Source: Kiloniellaceae bacterium
Lineage (GTDB): Bacteria > Pseudomonadota > Alphaproteobacteria > Kiloniellales > Kiloniellaceae
DNA length: 64,000 nucleotides
Direction: 5' to 3'
Assembly (NCBI GenBank): GCA_009377535.1
Contig: WHTV01000012.1
Coordinates: 1-64,000, forward strand
The position numbers and the translations under genes were made by a program. Below are positions 15,763-24,528 of this stretch, one piece after another (position 1 is the first letter of the stretch; each line of letters opens with the position of its first letter). Under the pieces are notes generated by a model. That model saw only the letters and a list, made by a program, of their open reading frames with translations, did no database searches and was not told the origin of the DNA.

Positions 15763-17649
15763 ATGACCGGCGAGCCGGGGCCGGGCGCCGCGCCGCCAGG
15801 CTATGCCTCCAATTCCCGCCGCTGGCGCTGCTGGCGCCCGACCATTGCTGCCGTGCTGACCTTCGGCTTCGGCCTCCTGGTGCTGGTTGCTGTTGCCTCG
15901 GTGCTCTGGGTGGTGCTCGGCACGGCGCAGAAGAACGCCGTGACGCTGCTGCGCGACCGCGCCGACTTCACCGTCGCCAGCCTGATCGACCAGATCGCGA
16001 TTCACCTCGGTGCCGCGCGCAGTCAGTCGGAGTTTCTGGCGGAGATGATCGGCCGTAACGAGATCGCCGCCGAGGTCCGCGACAACCTGGCCGACGGTCT
16101 GCTGGGCGCTCTCGCTGCCGCCCCGCAGGTGACCGGCATCGGCTATTTCTCGATGGAGGGCTGGTCCCTGCGCGTCGGCCGTGGCAAGTACGGCGTGCTG
16201 CGCATCTTCGATCCGCAGGAACCCGATCCGGCGGTGCGCCAGCTGGTCGAGGACCTGCCGTCCGGCGCCAGCTCGGAATGGGGTGGGGTGTTCTGGGTGG
16301 AAAGCCTGAACCAGCCGCACCTGGCGGTCTCTACCCCGGTCATGCGCGACGGCCGCCGCCTTGCCGTGATCTCTTCGGTGGTCTCGGTGCAGGCGCTGTC
16401 CAACTACGTCGACGATTTCGAACTGCAGACCGGTCTGCACGCCTTCATCCTCTACGGGCGCGACCGTGTGCTGGCGCATTCCTCGCTGATCGACAATGTG
16501 AGGAGCCTGGGGCTGGGCCAGGGCAAGCCGCTGCCCGGCCTTTCGGAGGTCGCCGACCCGCTGTTGGCATCGATCTGGGACGACGACAAAAAGCCGCTGC
16601 AGATGCTGGAGGACTTCGGCGGCTCGCTGCTTGGGCATCGCCGCGAGATCGGCGGCGAGACCGTCTACTACCTCTACCGGGTGATCGGCGGCTACGGGCC
16701 GCGGCAGCTCTACATGGGCGTCTACGTGAGCGACAGCGAGCTCGTGACGACGGAACTCGACCGCGTCACCCTGGCCGGCTGGATCGGCTTCGCCATCCTG
16801 GTGCTGGCGCTGTTCATTGCCGTGATGCTGGGACGTTCCATCGCGCGTCCGCTGCGCGACCTGGCGGGCGCGGCGCGCGCCATCAGCACCTTCGACTTCC
16901 GCCGCGTGCCGCCGGCCAAGGGCAGCGTTTTCCGCGAACTGGACAGTGCCGCCCAGGCCTTCAACGCCATGCTCGCCGGCTTGCGCTGGTTCGAGACCTA
17001 TGTGCCGCGCAGCCTGGTGCTGCGCCTCATCCGCCTCGGCGAGGACGGCGTCGAATCGGAGGAGCGCCAGGTCACGGTGATGTTCACCGACATCGTCGGA
17101 TTCACGACGGCCAGCCAGCAGCTCACGCCGCACGGCACCGCCGACTTTCTCAATCACCATTTCGGCCTGCTGGCTGCGGAGATCGAGTCGAGCGGCGGCA
17201 CGCTCGACAAGTATATGGGCGACGCCGTGATGGCCTTCTGGGGTGCGCCGGACGACCAGCCCGACCATGCCGACCGCGCCTGCAGCGCCGCGCTCGCCAT
17301 CGCCGCGGCGCTCGAGGTCGACAACATCGCGCGCGCCGCCAAGGGGCAGTCGCCGATCAGGCTACGCATCGGCCTGCACTCCGGCCCGGCCATCGTCGGC
17401 AACATCGGCGCGCCGGGGCGCGTCAACTACACGCTGATCGGCGACACGGTGAACCTGGCCAACCGGCTGGAAGCTTTCGGCAAGGAGGCCGCGCCGGACA
17501 GTGCTGGCGGCGAAACCGGCGCCGTGGTCATCCTGATGTCGGCGGCGACCCGCGCAGGGCTCCAGCCGAGCCGGCGGGTCGAAGATCTCGGCACGCACCA
17601 GATGCGCGGCCACATCGGCGCCATCGGCGTCTTCCGGCTGCTCGGATAG
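15763..17649 (+). CDS. class III adenylate/guanylate cyclase with periplasmic sensor and HAMP domain
   Basis: The 628-residue membrane protein has helices at about 29-52 and 336-354 enclosing a 280-residue extracytoplasmic sensor domain, then HAMP (about 355-410) and a cyclase homology domain (about 430-625). Catalytic features include FTDIVGFTT (Asp443 as metal ligand), TLDKYMGDAVMAFWG with Asp487, and GDTVNLANRLE at about 560. The lysine in TLDKYMGDAV is the usual adenine-specifying residue, favouring cAMP. It starts 30 bases after the M48 gene and may belong to the same transcript. The sensed ligand is unknown. Confidence 0.9.
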   Translation: MTGEPGPGAAPPGYASNSRRWRCWRPTIAAVLTFGFGLLVLVAVASVLWVVLGTAQKNAVTLLRDRADFTVASLIDQIAIHLGAARSQSEFLAEMIGRNEIAAEVRDNLADGLLGALAAAPQVTGIGYFSMEGWSLRVGRGKYGVLRIFDPQEPDPAVRQLVEDLPSGASSEWGGVFWVESLNQPHLAVSTPVMRDGRRLAVISSVVSVQALSNYVDDFELQTGLHAFILYGRDRVLAHSSLIDNVRSLGLGQGKPLPGLSEVADPLLASIWDDDKKPLQMLEDFGGSLLGHRREIGGETVYYLYRVIGGYGPRQLYMGVYVSDSELVTTELDRVTLAGWIGFAILVLALFIAVMLGRSIARPLRDLAGAARAISTFDFRRVPPAKGSVFRELDSAAQAFNAMLAGLRWFETYVPRSLVLRLIRLGEDGVESEERQVTVMFTDIVGFTTASQQLTPHGTADFLNHHFGLLAAEIESSGGTLDKYMGDAVMAFWGAPDDQPDHADRACSAALAIAAALEVDNIARAAKGQSPIRLRIGLHSGPAIVGNIGAPGRVNYTLIGDTVNLANRLEAFGKEAAPDSAGGETGAVVILMSAATRAGLQPSRRVEDLGTHQMRGHIGAIGVFRLLG

Positions 17650-17668
17650 CGCGCAGGGACCCCGGGGC

Positions 17669-18553
17669 TTATATTTCGCAGAACAGGTCGGTCGGGCCGG
17701 TGACACGTTCCAGCAGCAGGCCACGCAACTTCAGAAGGGCCCGCTGTTCGAGCTGCCGCACCCGCTCCTTGCTGACGCCGAGGGCCTCGCCGAGCTCTTC
17801 CAGGGTGGCGCTGTCGTCGCTGAGGCGCCGGGCGCGGATGATGGTCTGCTCGCGCTGGCTCAGTTCGAGCAGCGCCTGCTGGATCCACTCGTTGCGGGTC
17901 AGGCTGTCGTGGAAGGAGATCACCAGATCCTCGGGGCTGAGGCGCTCGTCGGTCAGCTGGTCCTGCCACTCCGTCTCGCCGTCGTCGCTGACCCGGGCGT
18001 TCAGCGACTGATCGCTCACTGACAGGCGCCCTTCCATGTGACTGACGTCGCTAAGCGGCACCGAGAGCTCCTTGGCCACCGCCCGGCGGCCTTCGTCGTC
18101 GAAGGACCGGCCGGAGGCTTCCTCGATGCGCGCGCGCAGGCGGCGGAAGTTGAAGAACAGCGTCTTGTGAGCGGCAGTGGTGCCGGTACGCACAATCGAC
18201 CAGTTGCGCAGAATGAAGTCCTGCATGGCGGAGCGGATCCACCAGGAGGCGTAGGTGGAGAAGCGCACGTTGCGCTCCGGCTCGAAGCGGCTCGCCGCCT
18301 GCAGCAGCCCAAGGGTGCCTTCCTGGATGAGGTCGCTCATCGGCAGACCGTAGTTGCGGAACTTGGCGGCCAGGGAAACCACCAGGCGGGTGTACGCGCG
18401 GATCAGCTCCTGCAGGGAGTCCGCGTCGCCGTCCTCGCGCCAGGAGCGCGCCAGCAGGTACTCCCGATCGCGAGACAGCAGCGGCTCGGCCATCGTCTGT
18501 CGGATGAAGCGGGCCTGGGCCCGCTGAGCCTGCGCGTCTTCGAACTGCGGCAT
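17669..18553 (-). CDS. rpoH: RNA polymerase sigma-32-type factor
   Basis: The 294-residue sigma factor has region 2 (DLIQEGTLGLLQAASRFEPE, FSTYASWWIRSAMQDFIL) and region 4 (LEELGEALGVSKERVRQLEQ) of the heat-shock group. The RpoH box appears as HKTLFFNFRRLR. Many Alphaproteobacteria have two RpoH paralogues, and the divergence of this box from QRKLFFNLR suggests this may be the RpoH2 type linked to oxidative stress; that is inference. The ATG at 18553 follows GGAGGG, which decides it over an upstream GTG. It is convergent with the cyclase gene. Confidence 0.9.
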   Translation of the reverse strand: MPQFEDAQAQRAQARFIRQTMAEPLLSRDREYLLARSWREDGDADSLQELIRAYTRLVVSLAAKFRNYGLPMSDLIQEGTLGLLQAASRFEPERNVRFSTYASWWIRSAMQDFILRNWSIVRTGTTAAHKTLFFNFRRLRARIEEASGRSFDDEGRRAVAKELSVPLSDVSHMEGRLSVSDQSLNARVSDDGETEWQDQLTDERLSPEDLVISFHDSLTRNEWIQQALLELSQREQTIIRARRLSDDSATLEELGEALGVSKERVRQLEQRALLKLRGLLLERVTGPTDLFCEI

Positions 18554-18781
18554 CTTCGCACCCTCCACCCTTCAGCGCCCCGGCCGGAAGACTCCCGCCC
18601 GCAGGACGGAAAGATCGGGAATACCCGCTTGTCACCCTAGGCATACGCGCAAAGGGGGGCTACGGATCCCTGGCCACCTCGCGATTTGTTGAACCGCGAA
18701 GCACGGCAAGGTTGCATAAGAGGGCGCTGTTAGAACGCCGCTGCGAAAAGCAGAAATGATTCAATCTGGTCGGAAAGGACT
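18554..18781. other. intergenic region upstream of rpoH
   Basis: These 228 bases separate rpoH from the PPP-fold gene on the same strand. The right part (from about 18737) holds the solo repeat end described separately, preceded by GCCGCTGCGAAAAG, which resembles the arm next to the same repeat at 30781. The remainder must contain the rpoH promoter, but no convincing -35/-10 pair was identified. No open frame of interest was seen. Confidence 0.5.
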
Positions 18782-18784
18782 CTA
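18751..18784. repeat. solo copy of the TAGAGCC-ended dispersed repeat
   Basis: This 34-base copy shares the core TTCAATCTGGTC with the two ends of the structured element at 30558-30828 and ends, like them, in a CTCTA box. Its last three bases (CTA) are the TAG stop codon of the minus-strand gene ending at 18782. No inverted partner was found nearby. Confidence 0.75.
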
Positions 18785-19630
18785 CGCCGGCACTTCGATT
18801 TCGTCGACCACGTCGCCCTCGACGTCGAAGCAGGCCGCCAGCAGCGGCCCGCCGAAGCCGCAACCGCCATCCAATGTGGCGGTGAAGTCGCCCAACTCGA
18901 ATCCCGGGTGTCGCGGGCAGAAGCCACGCACCACACGACGGTAGCCGCCGTAGGGCCGGTCGATTGCAGCGAAGGCACTGTTGCCCCACCAGAAGCTGTC
19001 TTTCTGGGCTTCCAGCGGCCGCTCGGGGTCGAGACCGGCGTTGACGAACAGCAGGCCCCACCCCGGGTTGCCAGGGCCGGCGTTGCCGCCCATGCCGCTT
19101 TGGCGGCCGGTATAGGCGGCACGGCGCAGGCTGCCGAGCAGCTGCCAGTGGCCGGCATGGGCCTGAATGCGTTCGCGCAGGGCGCTGGTCCAGCGGGTCA
19201 GCTGGCGCGGGCCGGCAGCCGCCTCGCGCAGACCCTCGGCAGGCAGGATGCCATAGGATTCCAGACTGGCGGCGACGCCCTGGTCCAGCATCCACTGCAG
19301 GACGGCCTTGGGATCGGTGGCAAACTGCAGCTGCAGCAGTTTCTGCCACATCTCCTCCTGGCTGCCGCGCAGGTGCACCACGTCGCAGGCGAAGGCGTCC
19401 GGCCGCGCCAGAAACAGGCTGCGGAATCGCAGCAGGTTGTCGATGGTGGCGGTGACCGCCGCGCCGCGCCCGATAAGGTTGCCCAGGTAGACCAGGCGGT
19501 CGCCCTGCCTGATGCGCGCGATCATCGCCCGGTGCAGGCGGTTCAGCGCTTCGACGTCGCCATGAATGGAAGAAACCGCCCAGACCCGCTGGGCGGCGCG
19601 CAGAATCGTGAACTTCTGCGGATCCCCCAT
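18782..19630 (-). CDS. PPP-type metallophosphatase-fold protein lacking metal ligands (probable pseudoenzyme)
   Basis: The 282-residue protein follows the motif order of PPP-family serine/threonine phosphatases but the catalytic residues are changed. GDxHG reads SSIHG (20-24), GDxVDRG reads GNLIGRG (50-56), RGNHE reads RGSQE (88-92) and VHAGL reads VNAGL (196-200). Most metal ligands and the catalytic histidine of GNHE are therefore absent, while the fold motifs remain clear. It is probably a binding or regulatory protein, not a hydrolase. It lies between rpoH and carD on the same strand and its frame is intact. No function is known to me. Confidence 0.75.
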   Translation of the reverse strand: MGDPQKFTILRAAQRVWAVSSIHGDVEALNRLHRAMIARIRQGDRLVYLGNLIGRGAAVTATIDNLLRFRSLFLARPDAFACDVVHLRGSQEEMWQKLLQLQFATDPKAVLQWMLDQGVAASLESYGILPAEGLREAAAGPRQLTRWTSALRERIQAHAGHWQLLGSLRRAAYTGRQSGMGGNAGPGNPGWGLLFVNAGLDPERPLEAQKDSFWWGNSAFAAIDRPYGGYRRVVRGFCPRHPGFELGDFTATLDGGCGFGGPLLAACFDVEGDVVDEIEVPA

Positions 19631-19750
19631 GATCTCGGCGTTGGTTCCTTCAACGGTGGAGTCGCGGACCCCAGAGTCTCACACTCGACCGGCTTTGTCG
19701 GGGGAGAAATTGCGTCCGCCAGGGGGAAAGCCGCGGCCTTTCCGGCGGTG

Positions 19751-19774
19751 CCGGCCGGCCGTTCGGCCAGCCGG
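19751..19774 (-). terminator. GC-rich hairpin downstream of carD
   Basis: CCGGC-C-GGCC and GGCC-A-GCCGG form a 9-bp stem with one mismatch around GTTC, starting 14 bases after the carD stop. No T-tract follows. It is a plausible 3' stem-loop for the carD transcript. Confidence 0.4.
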
Positions 19775-19787
19775 GCGCCGCTGGAGA

Positions 19788-20279
19788 TCAGGCGGCGAGC
19801 AGCTTTTCCAGCTTCTGGGCGGCCGCGGTCTCGTCGATCTTCTCGACCGCCGCCAGCTCGCGGGCGAGGCGGTCCAGCGCGGCCTGATACATCTGGCGCT
19901 CGCTGTAGGACTGGTCCGGCTGATCGGCGTTGCGGTGGAGGTCGCGCACCACCTCGGCGATCGAGACCGGATCGCCGGAATTGATCTTGGCTTCGTATTC
20001 CTGGGCCCGGCGGCTCCACATCGTCCGCTTGGCGCGGCTACGGCCCTTCAGGGTGGTCAGCGCAGTGTCCATCATCTTGCGGCTGGACAGCTTGCGCAGG
20101 CCTGAATTGGCCGCCTTTTCCACCGGTACGCGCAGGGTCATGCGGTCCTTTTCGAACTTGATGACGATCAGATCCAGGGTGATCTCCCCCACTTCCTGTG
20201 CCTCGACGCCGAGAACCCTGCCGACACCATGGGTCGGATAGACCACGTAATCACCTTCACCGTATTCGCTCTTAGCCAT
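19788..20279 (-). CDS. carD: CarD-family transcriptional regulator
   Basis: The 163-residue protein has the N-terminal RNA-polymerase-interacting domain (about 5-60; GDYVVYPTHGVGRVLGVE) and the helical DNA-binding C-terminal domain with a conserved tryptophan (TMWSRRAQEYEAKINSGD). CarD stabilises the RNA polymerase open complex at many promoters. The ATG at 20279 is supported by GGAG 10 bases upstream and by the family N-terminus. The next gene upstream on this strand is fdxA, a common neighbour in Alphaproteobacteria. A long leader precedes it. Confidence 0.93.
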   Translation of the reverse strand: MAKSEYGEGDYVVYPTHGVGRVLGVEAQEVGEITLDLIVIKFEKDRMTLRVPVEKAANSGLRKLSSRKMMDTALTTLKGRSRAKRTMWSRRAQEYEAKINSGDPVSIAEVVRDLHRNADQPDQSYSERQMYQAALDRLARELAAVEKIDETAAAQKLEKLLAA

Positions 20280-20770
20280 GCTACGCTCACTCCAATCGGC
20301 AAATCGTTCGGCCGAGAATTCCCTTGTGCGGGTCGTACTCCCGACCGAAGGTTTCTCAACGCCTGTTCCGGACCGTCGCACAACGCGATACCTGGTCACA
20401 AAGCTGCCGCGCCGCCCGACGTACGGTCTGCGCGGCGCGATCCCAGCGGGGCTTGTTGGAGACCGCCCCCCTGCAGCGGCTCTTCGGCAGCGGCAGGGGC
20501 GATACACGAAACAAACAACCGCGCCATCGGGATGCCGACGGCGCGCTGCTGCTGGTTAGATTTTCCTGTAACTAAATTATCACAGTATCTGCGGAAAAAC
20601 AACTGCCGCAAGTGCGAGAGGGCGTTGTTTCCCTTGGCCTCAGGCGCGCCAAGGCTCGCGGTGGTTAATGCCTCGGCCGCCGCCGGAGCTATCCACAGGC
20701 AAGGCCACAGGAACGAATTCTCATGCTGGTCGGCCCGGATCGCACCGCTGGCGCTGGTCCGCAGGCGAAG
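20280..20770. other. 491-bp intergenic region between fdxA and carD
   Basis: No gene is supported here. On the minus strand it contains a hairpin followed by a T-rich run (20505-20544). Further upstream is an AT-rich patch at 20560-20605 with GATAAT (20576-20581) preceded by TG and by TTGTTT (20597-20602, spacer only 15), which could be a promoter. If that promoter drives carD, its transcript would meet the hairpin within about 50 bases and would have a leader of nearly 300 bases. Confidence 0.45.
20505..20544 (-). terminator. intrinsic-terminator-like hairpin upstream of carD
   Basis: On the minus strand GCGCC-G-TCGG pairs with CCGA-T-GGCGC (9 bp with one mismatch) around CATC at 20521-20544. 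It is followed at once by GGTTGTTTGTTTCG. This is the clearest hairpin-plus-T-run in this part of the window. It could end the fdxA transcript or attenuate transcription into carD. Confidence 0.55.
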
Positions 20771-21115
<345 letters not shown>

Positions 21116-21173
21116 CGACTTCTCTCTCTCCTCATGCGGCCGCGCTGCGGCTTCCTTGCAAAATCGGCTGGGG

Positions 21174-21638
21174 TCAGGCCTCCGGGGCGAGCCGGGCGAT
21201 GACGCGCTTGCGCGCCAGGCCGCTGTCGCGGTCGCTGACATGCAGCAGACCGGCAAGCCGGCGCATCAGGCTGGCCTCAAGGTCGTGCAGCACACCGTCG
21301 GCGTAGGCGACTTCCCACAACATTTCCATCATCTCGATGCGTTCTTCCGGCGAGAAAGCGTTCTTGATCTCGCGGGTGAAGCCGAAAACCTCGACCGCCT
21401 GTTCAATCTTCTCGCTGGCCGCCTGCAGCAGCGCGCGGCCCTCTTCTGCGCTGAGGCCGAAGCGCCCCTCGACCAGGTCGGCGATCTTGGCGCGCTCCTC
21501 GGCGCCGAACTCGGCGTCCATCTGCGCCGCCTCGACCAGCAGGGCAACCGTGGCCAGCTGGACCTTGTCGATCCCTTGCGCACCAGCGTCGCTGGCGCCG
21601 CCTTGGCTGGTCAGGAAAGCTTTCAGTCGATCAAGCAC
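21174..21638 (-). CDS. TerB-family (tellurite-resistance-like) protein
   Basis: The 154-residue, mostly helical protein matches the TerB-like family: [19 protein letters not shown] and [25 protein letters not shown] are the two acidic helical repeats that bind divalent metal in TerB. Members of this chromosomal subgroup are not proven tellurite determinants. The GTG at 21638 is preferred over a GTG at 21653 because AGGGGGTGAT, one base from the ideal Shine-Dalgarno, precedes it by 10 bases. It is divergent from the DUF938 methyltransferase gene. Confidence 0.83.
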   Translation of the reverse strand: MLDRLKAFLTSQGGASDAGAQGIDKVQLATVALLVEAAQMDAEFGAEERAKIADLVEGRFGLSAEEGRALLQAASEKIEQAVEVFGFTREIKNAFSPEERIEMMEMLWEVAYADGVLHDLEASLMRRLAGLLHVSDRDSGLARKRVIARLAPEA

Positions 21639-21750
21639 GGCACTGGTTATCACCCCCTGCGAAGGCGCGCAACCCTAGCCGAATTGCGGTCTTTGGCGCT
21701 TGCGGGGGCTGGTCCGGCCGGCATAGCTTGCCGGCGGAGGAGGCGCCGAG

Positions 21751-22425
21751 ATGATGTTTCGCCATAGCCGTTTCGCCCCGTCGACGGAAGGCCGGGGCGC
21801 GCCCGCCGACGGGCGTTTGCGCGCAGCGGCGACGGCGCGCAACAAGGCTCCGATCGCAGCCGTGCTGGCCGACTGGCTGCCGGCCGGCGGGACGGTGCTG
21901 GAGCTGGCCAGCGGCACCGGCGAGCATGCGCTGCATTTCGCCGCCGCCTTTCCGCGGCTGGCCTGGCAGCCGAGCGATCCCGACCCGCGGCACCGCCGCA
22001 GCATCGAGGCCTACCGCCGCAGCGAGGGCGGCCCCAACCTGCTGGCGCCGCTCGACATCGACGTTACCGCGCCCGCCTGGCCGCTGCCGGGGCCGGTGGA
22101 GGCCATGATCTGCTGCAACATGATCCACATCGCCCCCTGGACAGCGGCGGAAGGCCTCTTCGCCGGGGCCGCCCGCCACCTCAAGGCCGGCGGCGGGCTG
22201 CTTCTCTACGGGCCTTTCAAGCGCGACGGCCGCCATACGGCCGCGTCCAACGCGGCCTTCGACGCCAGCCTGCGCGCCCAGAATCCCGCCTGGGGCATCC
22301 GGGACCTGGAGGCCGTGACGGCGCTGGCGGCGGCGGCCGGCCTCGCCGCGCCGCGAATCGCGGCCATGCCCGCCAACAACCTCTCCCTCTGGTTCGAGAA
22401 GCGCGGCGGCGGGTCCGCCCCATGA
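21751..22425 (+). CDS. DUF938 family SAM-dependent methyltransferase
   Basis: The 224-residue class I methyltransferase has motif I as LELASGTGEHALHFA (about 50-64) and the family signature WQPSDPDPRHRRSIEAY (about 76-92). The acidic post-I and motif IV regions (CCNMIHIAPW) follow the usual order. The family is also called methyltransferase-like 26 in animals, and its substrate is unknown. Its stop overlaps the start of the oxidase gene by 4 bases (ATGA), so the two are cotranscribed. Confidence 0.87.
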   Translation: MMFRHSRFAPSTEGRGAPADGRLRAAATARNKAPIAAVLADWLPAGGTVLELASGTGEHALHFAAAFPRLAWQPSDPDPRHRRSIEAYRRSEGGPNLLAPLDIDVTAPAWPLPGPVEAMICCNMIHIAPWTAAEGLFAGAARHLKAGGGLLLYGPFKRDGRHTAASNAAFDASLRAQNPAWGIRDLEAVTALAAAAGLAAPRIAAMPANNLSLWFEKRGGGSAP

Positions 22426-23717
22426 AGTCTTCGCAAACCAGCGATCCCTATCCGCGCTCCTATTACCTGGCGACGGCCAAAGGGCTGACCGCGGCGCCGG
22501 CGCTGCAGGGCGAGCACCGCTGCGACGTCTGCGTGGTTGGCGGCGGCTACACCGGCGTCGCCACGGCGCTTCACCTGGCCGAGCGGGGCTACGCGGTCAT
22601 CCTGCTGGAGGCGCGGCGCATCGGCTGGGGCGCCTCTGGGCGCAACGGAGGACAGCTGTCCGGTGGCCAGCGCCTCGATCCCCAGACCATGGCGCAGCTG
22701 GTCGGGCCCGCGCACGCGCGCCGGCTGTGGGACCTTGGCGAGGAAGCGAAGAACCTGGTGAAGCAGCGCATCGTCGAGCACGCCATCGACTGCGACCTGA
22801 AGCTCGGCCACATCAGCGCCGGCTTCAAACCGGGGCACGCCAAGACGCTGCAGGAACACGCCGACTTTTTGCAGCAGATCTACGGCTATCCGCACATCCG
22901 CTCGCTAAGCCGCGAGGAGCTGCGCAGACTGGTTGCCAGCGACCGCTATTACGGTGGTTCCTTCGACGCCGACAGCGGCCACCTGCATCCCTTGAACTAC
23001 GTGCTGGGCCTGGCCAGGGCGGCCCGCGAGGCGGGTGCGGCAATTTACGAGATGACGCCGGCCCTGGCGATCGTGCGCCGCGACGGCAAGCCCGGCGTCA
23101 GCACGCCCGAGGGCAGCGTGCGTGCCGACCACCTGGTGCTGGCCTGCAACGCGCACCTCGGTGCGCTGGAGCCGCGCATCGCCTCCACCATCATGCCGAT
23201 CAACAACTTCATCATCGCCACCGAACCGCTGGGGGCCGCGCGCGCGCATAGCCTCATCGCCAATGACGCCGCGGTGGCCGACAGCAAGCACGTGATCGAC
23301 TACTACCGGCTCTCCGCCGACGGGCGCCTTCTCTTCGGCGGCGGCGAGAGCTACCGCATGCGCTATCCCCGCGACATCGCGGGCATCGTGCGCCGCTGCA
23401 TGCTGAAGGTCTTCCCGCAGCTTGCCGACGTCGCCATCGACTATGCCTGGGGCGGCAAGGTGGCGATCACCATGAACCGCCTGCCGGCCTTCGGGCGTCT
23501 CGACGGCGACGTCTTCTATGCCCAGGGCTTCTCCGGCCAGGGGGTGGCGCTCACCACGCTGGCCGGCAAGCTGATCGCCGAGGCGGTGGCGGGCCAGGCA
23601 GAGCGCTTCGACATCCTGGCGCAGATCCCGACGCCGCGCTTTCCCGGCGGCACGCTGCTGCGCTGGCCAAGCCTGGTGGCCGGCATGCTCTACTACGCGC
23701 TGCGCGACAAGCTCTAG
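22422..23717 (+). CDS. PuuB/OrdL-like FAD-dependent amine oxidoreductase
   Basis: The 431-residue DAO-type flavoenzyme has the dinucleotide-binding GGGYTG at 40-45, Glu63 at the end of strand 2, and the GWGASGRNGGQ motif at 68-78 characteristic of gamma-glutamylputrescine oxidase (PuuB) and relatives. The C-terminal FAD contact GFSGQGVALTTLAGK is also present. No other puu genes are nearby, so the substrate could be another glutamylated or secondary amine. It is translationally coupled to the upstream methyltransferase. Its TAG stop lies inside CTAG and overlaps the stop of the convergent TSUP gene. Confidence 0.85.
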   Translation: MKSSQTSDPYPRSYYLATAKGLTAAPALQGEHRCDVCVVGGGYTGVATALHLAERGYAVILLEARRIGWGASGRNGGQLSGGQRLDPQTMAQLVGPAHARRLWDLGEEAKNLVKQRIVEHAIDCDLKLGHISAGFKPGHAKTLQEHADFLQQIYGYPHIRSLSREELRRLVASDRYYGGSFDADSGHLHPLNYVLGLARAAREAGAAIYEMTPALAIVRRDGKPGVSTPEGSVRADHLVLACNAHLGALEPRIASTIMPINNFIIATEPLGAARAHSLIANDAAVADSKHVIDYYRLSADGRLLFGGGESYRMRYPRDIAGIVRRCMLKVFPQLADVAIDYAWGGKVAITMNRLPAFGRLDGDVFYAQGFSGQGVALTTLAGKLIAEAVAGQAERFDILAQIPTPRFPGGTLLRWPSLVAGMLYYALRDKL

Positions 23718-24469
23718 GCTGCGAGCTCTCCCACTGCGCCGGCGACGATGTAGCCGCCGAGCAGCAGCAGCGCGACGAAGAACACCTGGTGGAAGCGCGC
23801 TTCCGGCAACTGCCGGCGCAGGCGCTGGCCGAGCGCCATGCCGGCAAGCGCGGGGACCAGCGCGGCGGTGGAGGCAAGGCCGAGTTCGAGGCTCAGGAAG
23901 TCGTTGCCGCCGAGCGCCAGGCCGAGCGCCAGGGTCGAGACGAGGAACAGCATGCCCATCGCCTGCACCAGTTGGTCGCGCGGCAGGCCAATGGCCTGCA
24001 GGAACATGACGCCCGGCACCACATAGGAGCCGGTCATGCCGGTCAGCACGCCGTTCATGGAGCCGAGCAGCGGGCCGGCCCAGGCTTCCTGCCGTGCGGT
24101 CAGGGACAGCTTCAGCCCGGCGAGGCTCACCACGGAATAGGCCACCAGCAGCAGGCCGAGCAGGGCCGAGAGCAGCTGCACGTCGACGCGGGTAAGGGCG
24201 AGCGCGCCGAGCCACACCGTGACGCCGGCCATCAGCAGGAAGGGCCAGACGCGCCCGAACAGGGCCAGCGGCCGCCCGCCCGCCAGCGCTTGCCACACAT
24301 TGGTGACGAAGGCCGGCACCAGCATCAGTGCCATGGCCTGCGGCAGGCCGAAGGCGACGGTAAGCAGCGCGAGGCTGACGGTCGGCAGGCCGAAGCCGAC
24401 GACCCCCTTCGCCGCGCCGGCGAGCAGGAAGGTGCCGGCGATGGCGGCAAGGGCGACGCTGTCGAACAT
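23714..24469 (-). CDS. TSUP-family (TauE/SafE) membrane transporter
   Basis: The 251-residue protein has eight or so hydrophobic helices and the family repeats GAAKGVVGFGLPTVSLALL near the N-terminus and MNGVLTGMTGSYVVPGVMFL in the second half. TSUP proteins export sulfite, sulfoacetate and other small anions. The substrate is not given by the sequence. Its stop codon shares a CTAG palindrome with the stop of the convergent oxidase gene. Confidence 0.87.
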   Translation of the reverse strand: MFDSVALAAIAGTFLLAGAAKGVVGFGLPTVSLALLTVAFGLPQAMALMLVPAFVTNVWQALAGGRPLALFGRVWPFLLMAGVTVWLGALALTRVDVQLLSALLGLLLVAYSVVSLAGLKLSLTARQEAWAGPLLGSMNGVLTGMTGSYVVPGVMFLQAIGLPRDQLVQAMGMLFLVSTLALGLALGGNDFLSLELGLASTAALVPALAGMALGQRLRRQLPEARFHQVFFVALLLLGGYIVAGAVGELAA

Positions 24470-24528
24470 GGCGGCATATTAGGGCCGCCCGGAACTCTTT
24501 GGTAGCGGCTCTCGTGACGGCGGACGGC

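Noticed and set aside
14629-17268. 879-codon minus-strand open frame antisense to the M48 and cyclase genes
   Set aside because: High-GC shadow frame; its composition is His/Arg/Gln-rich without domains, while the sense genes are clear.
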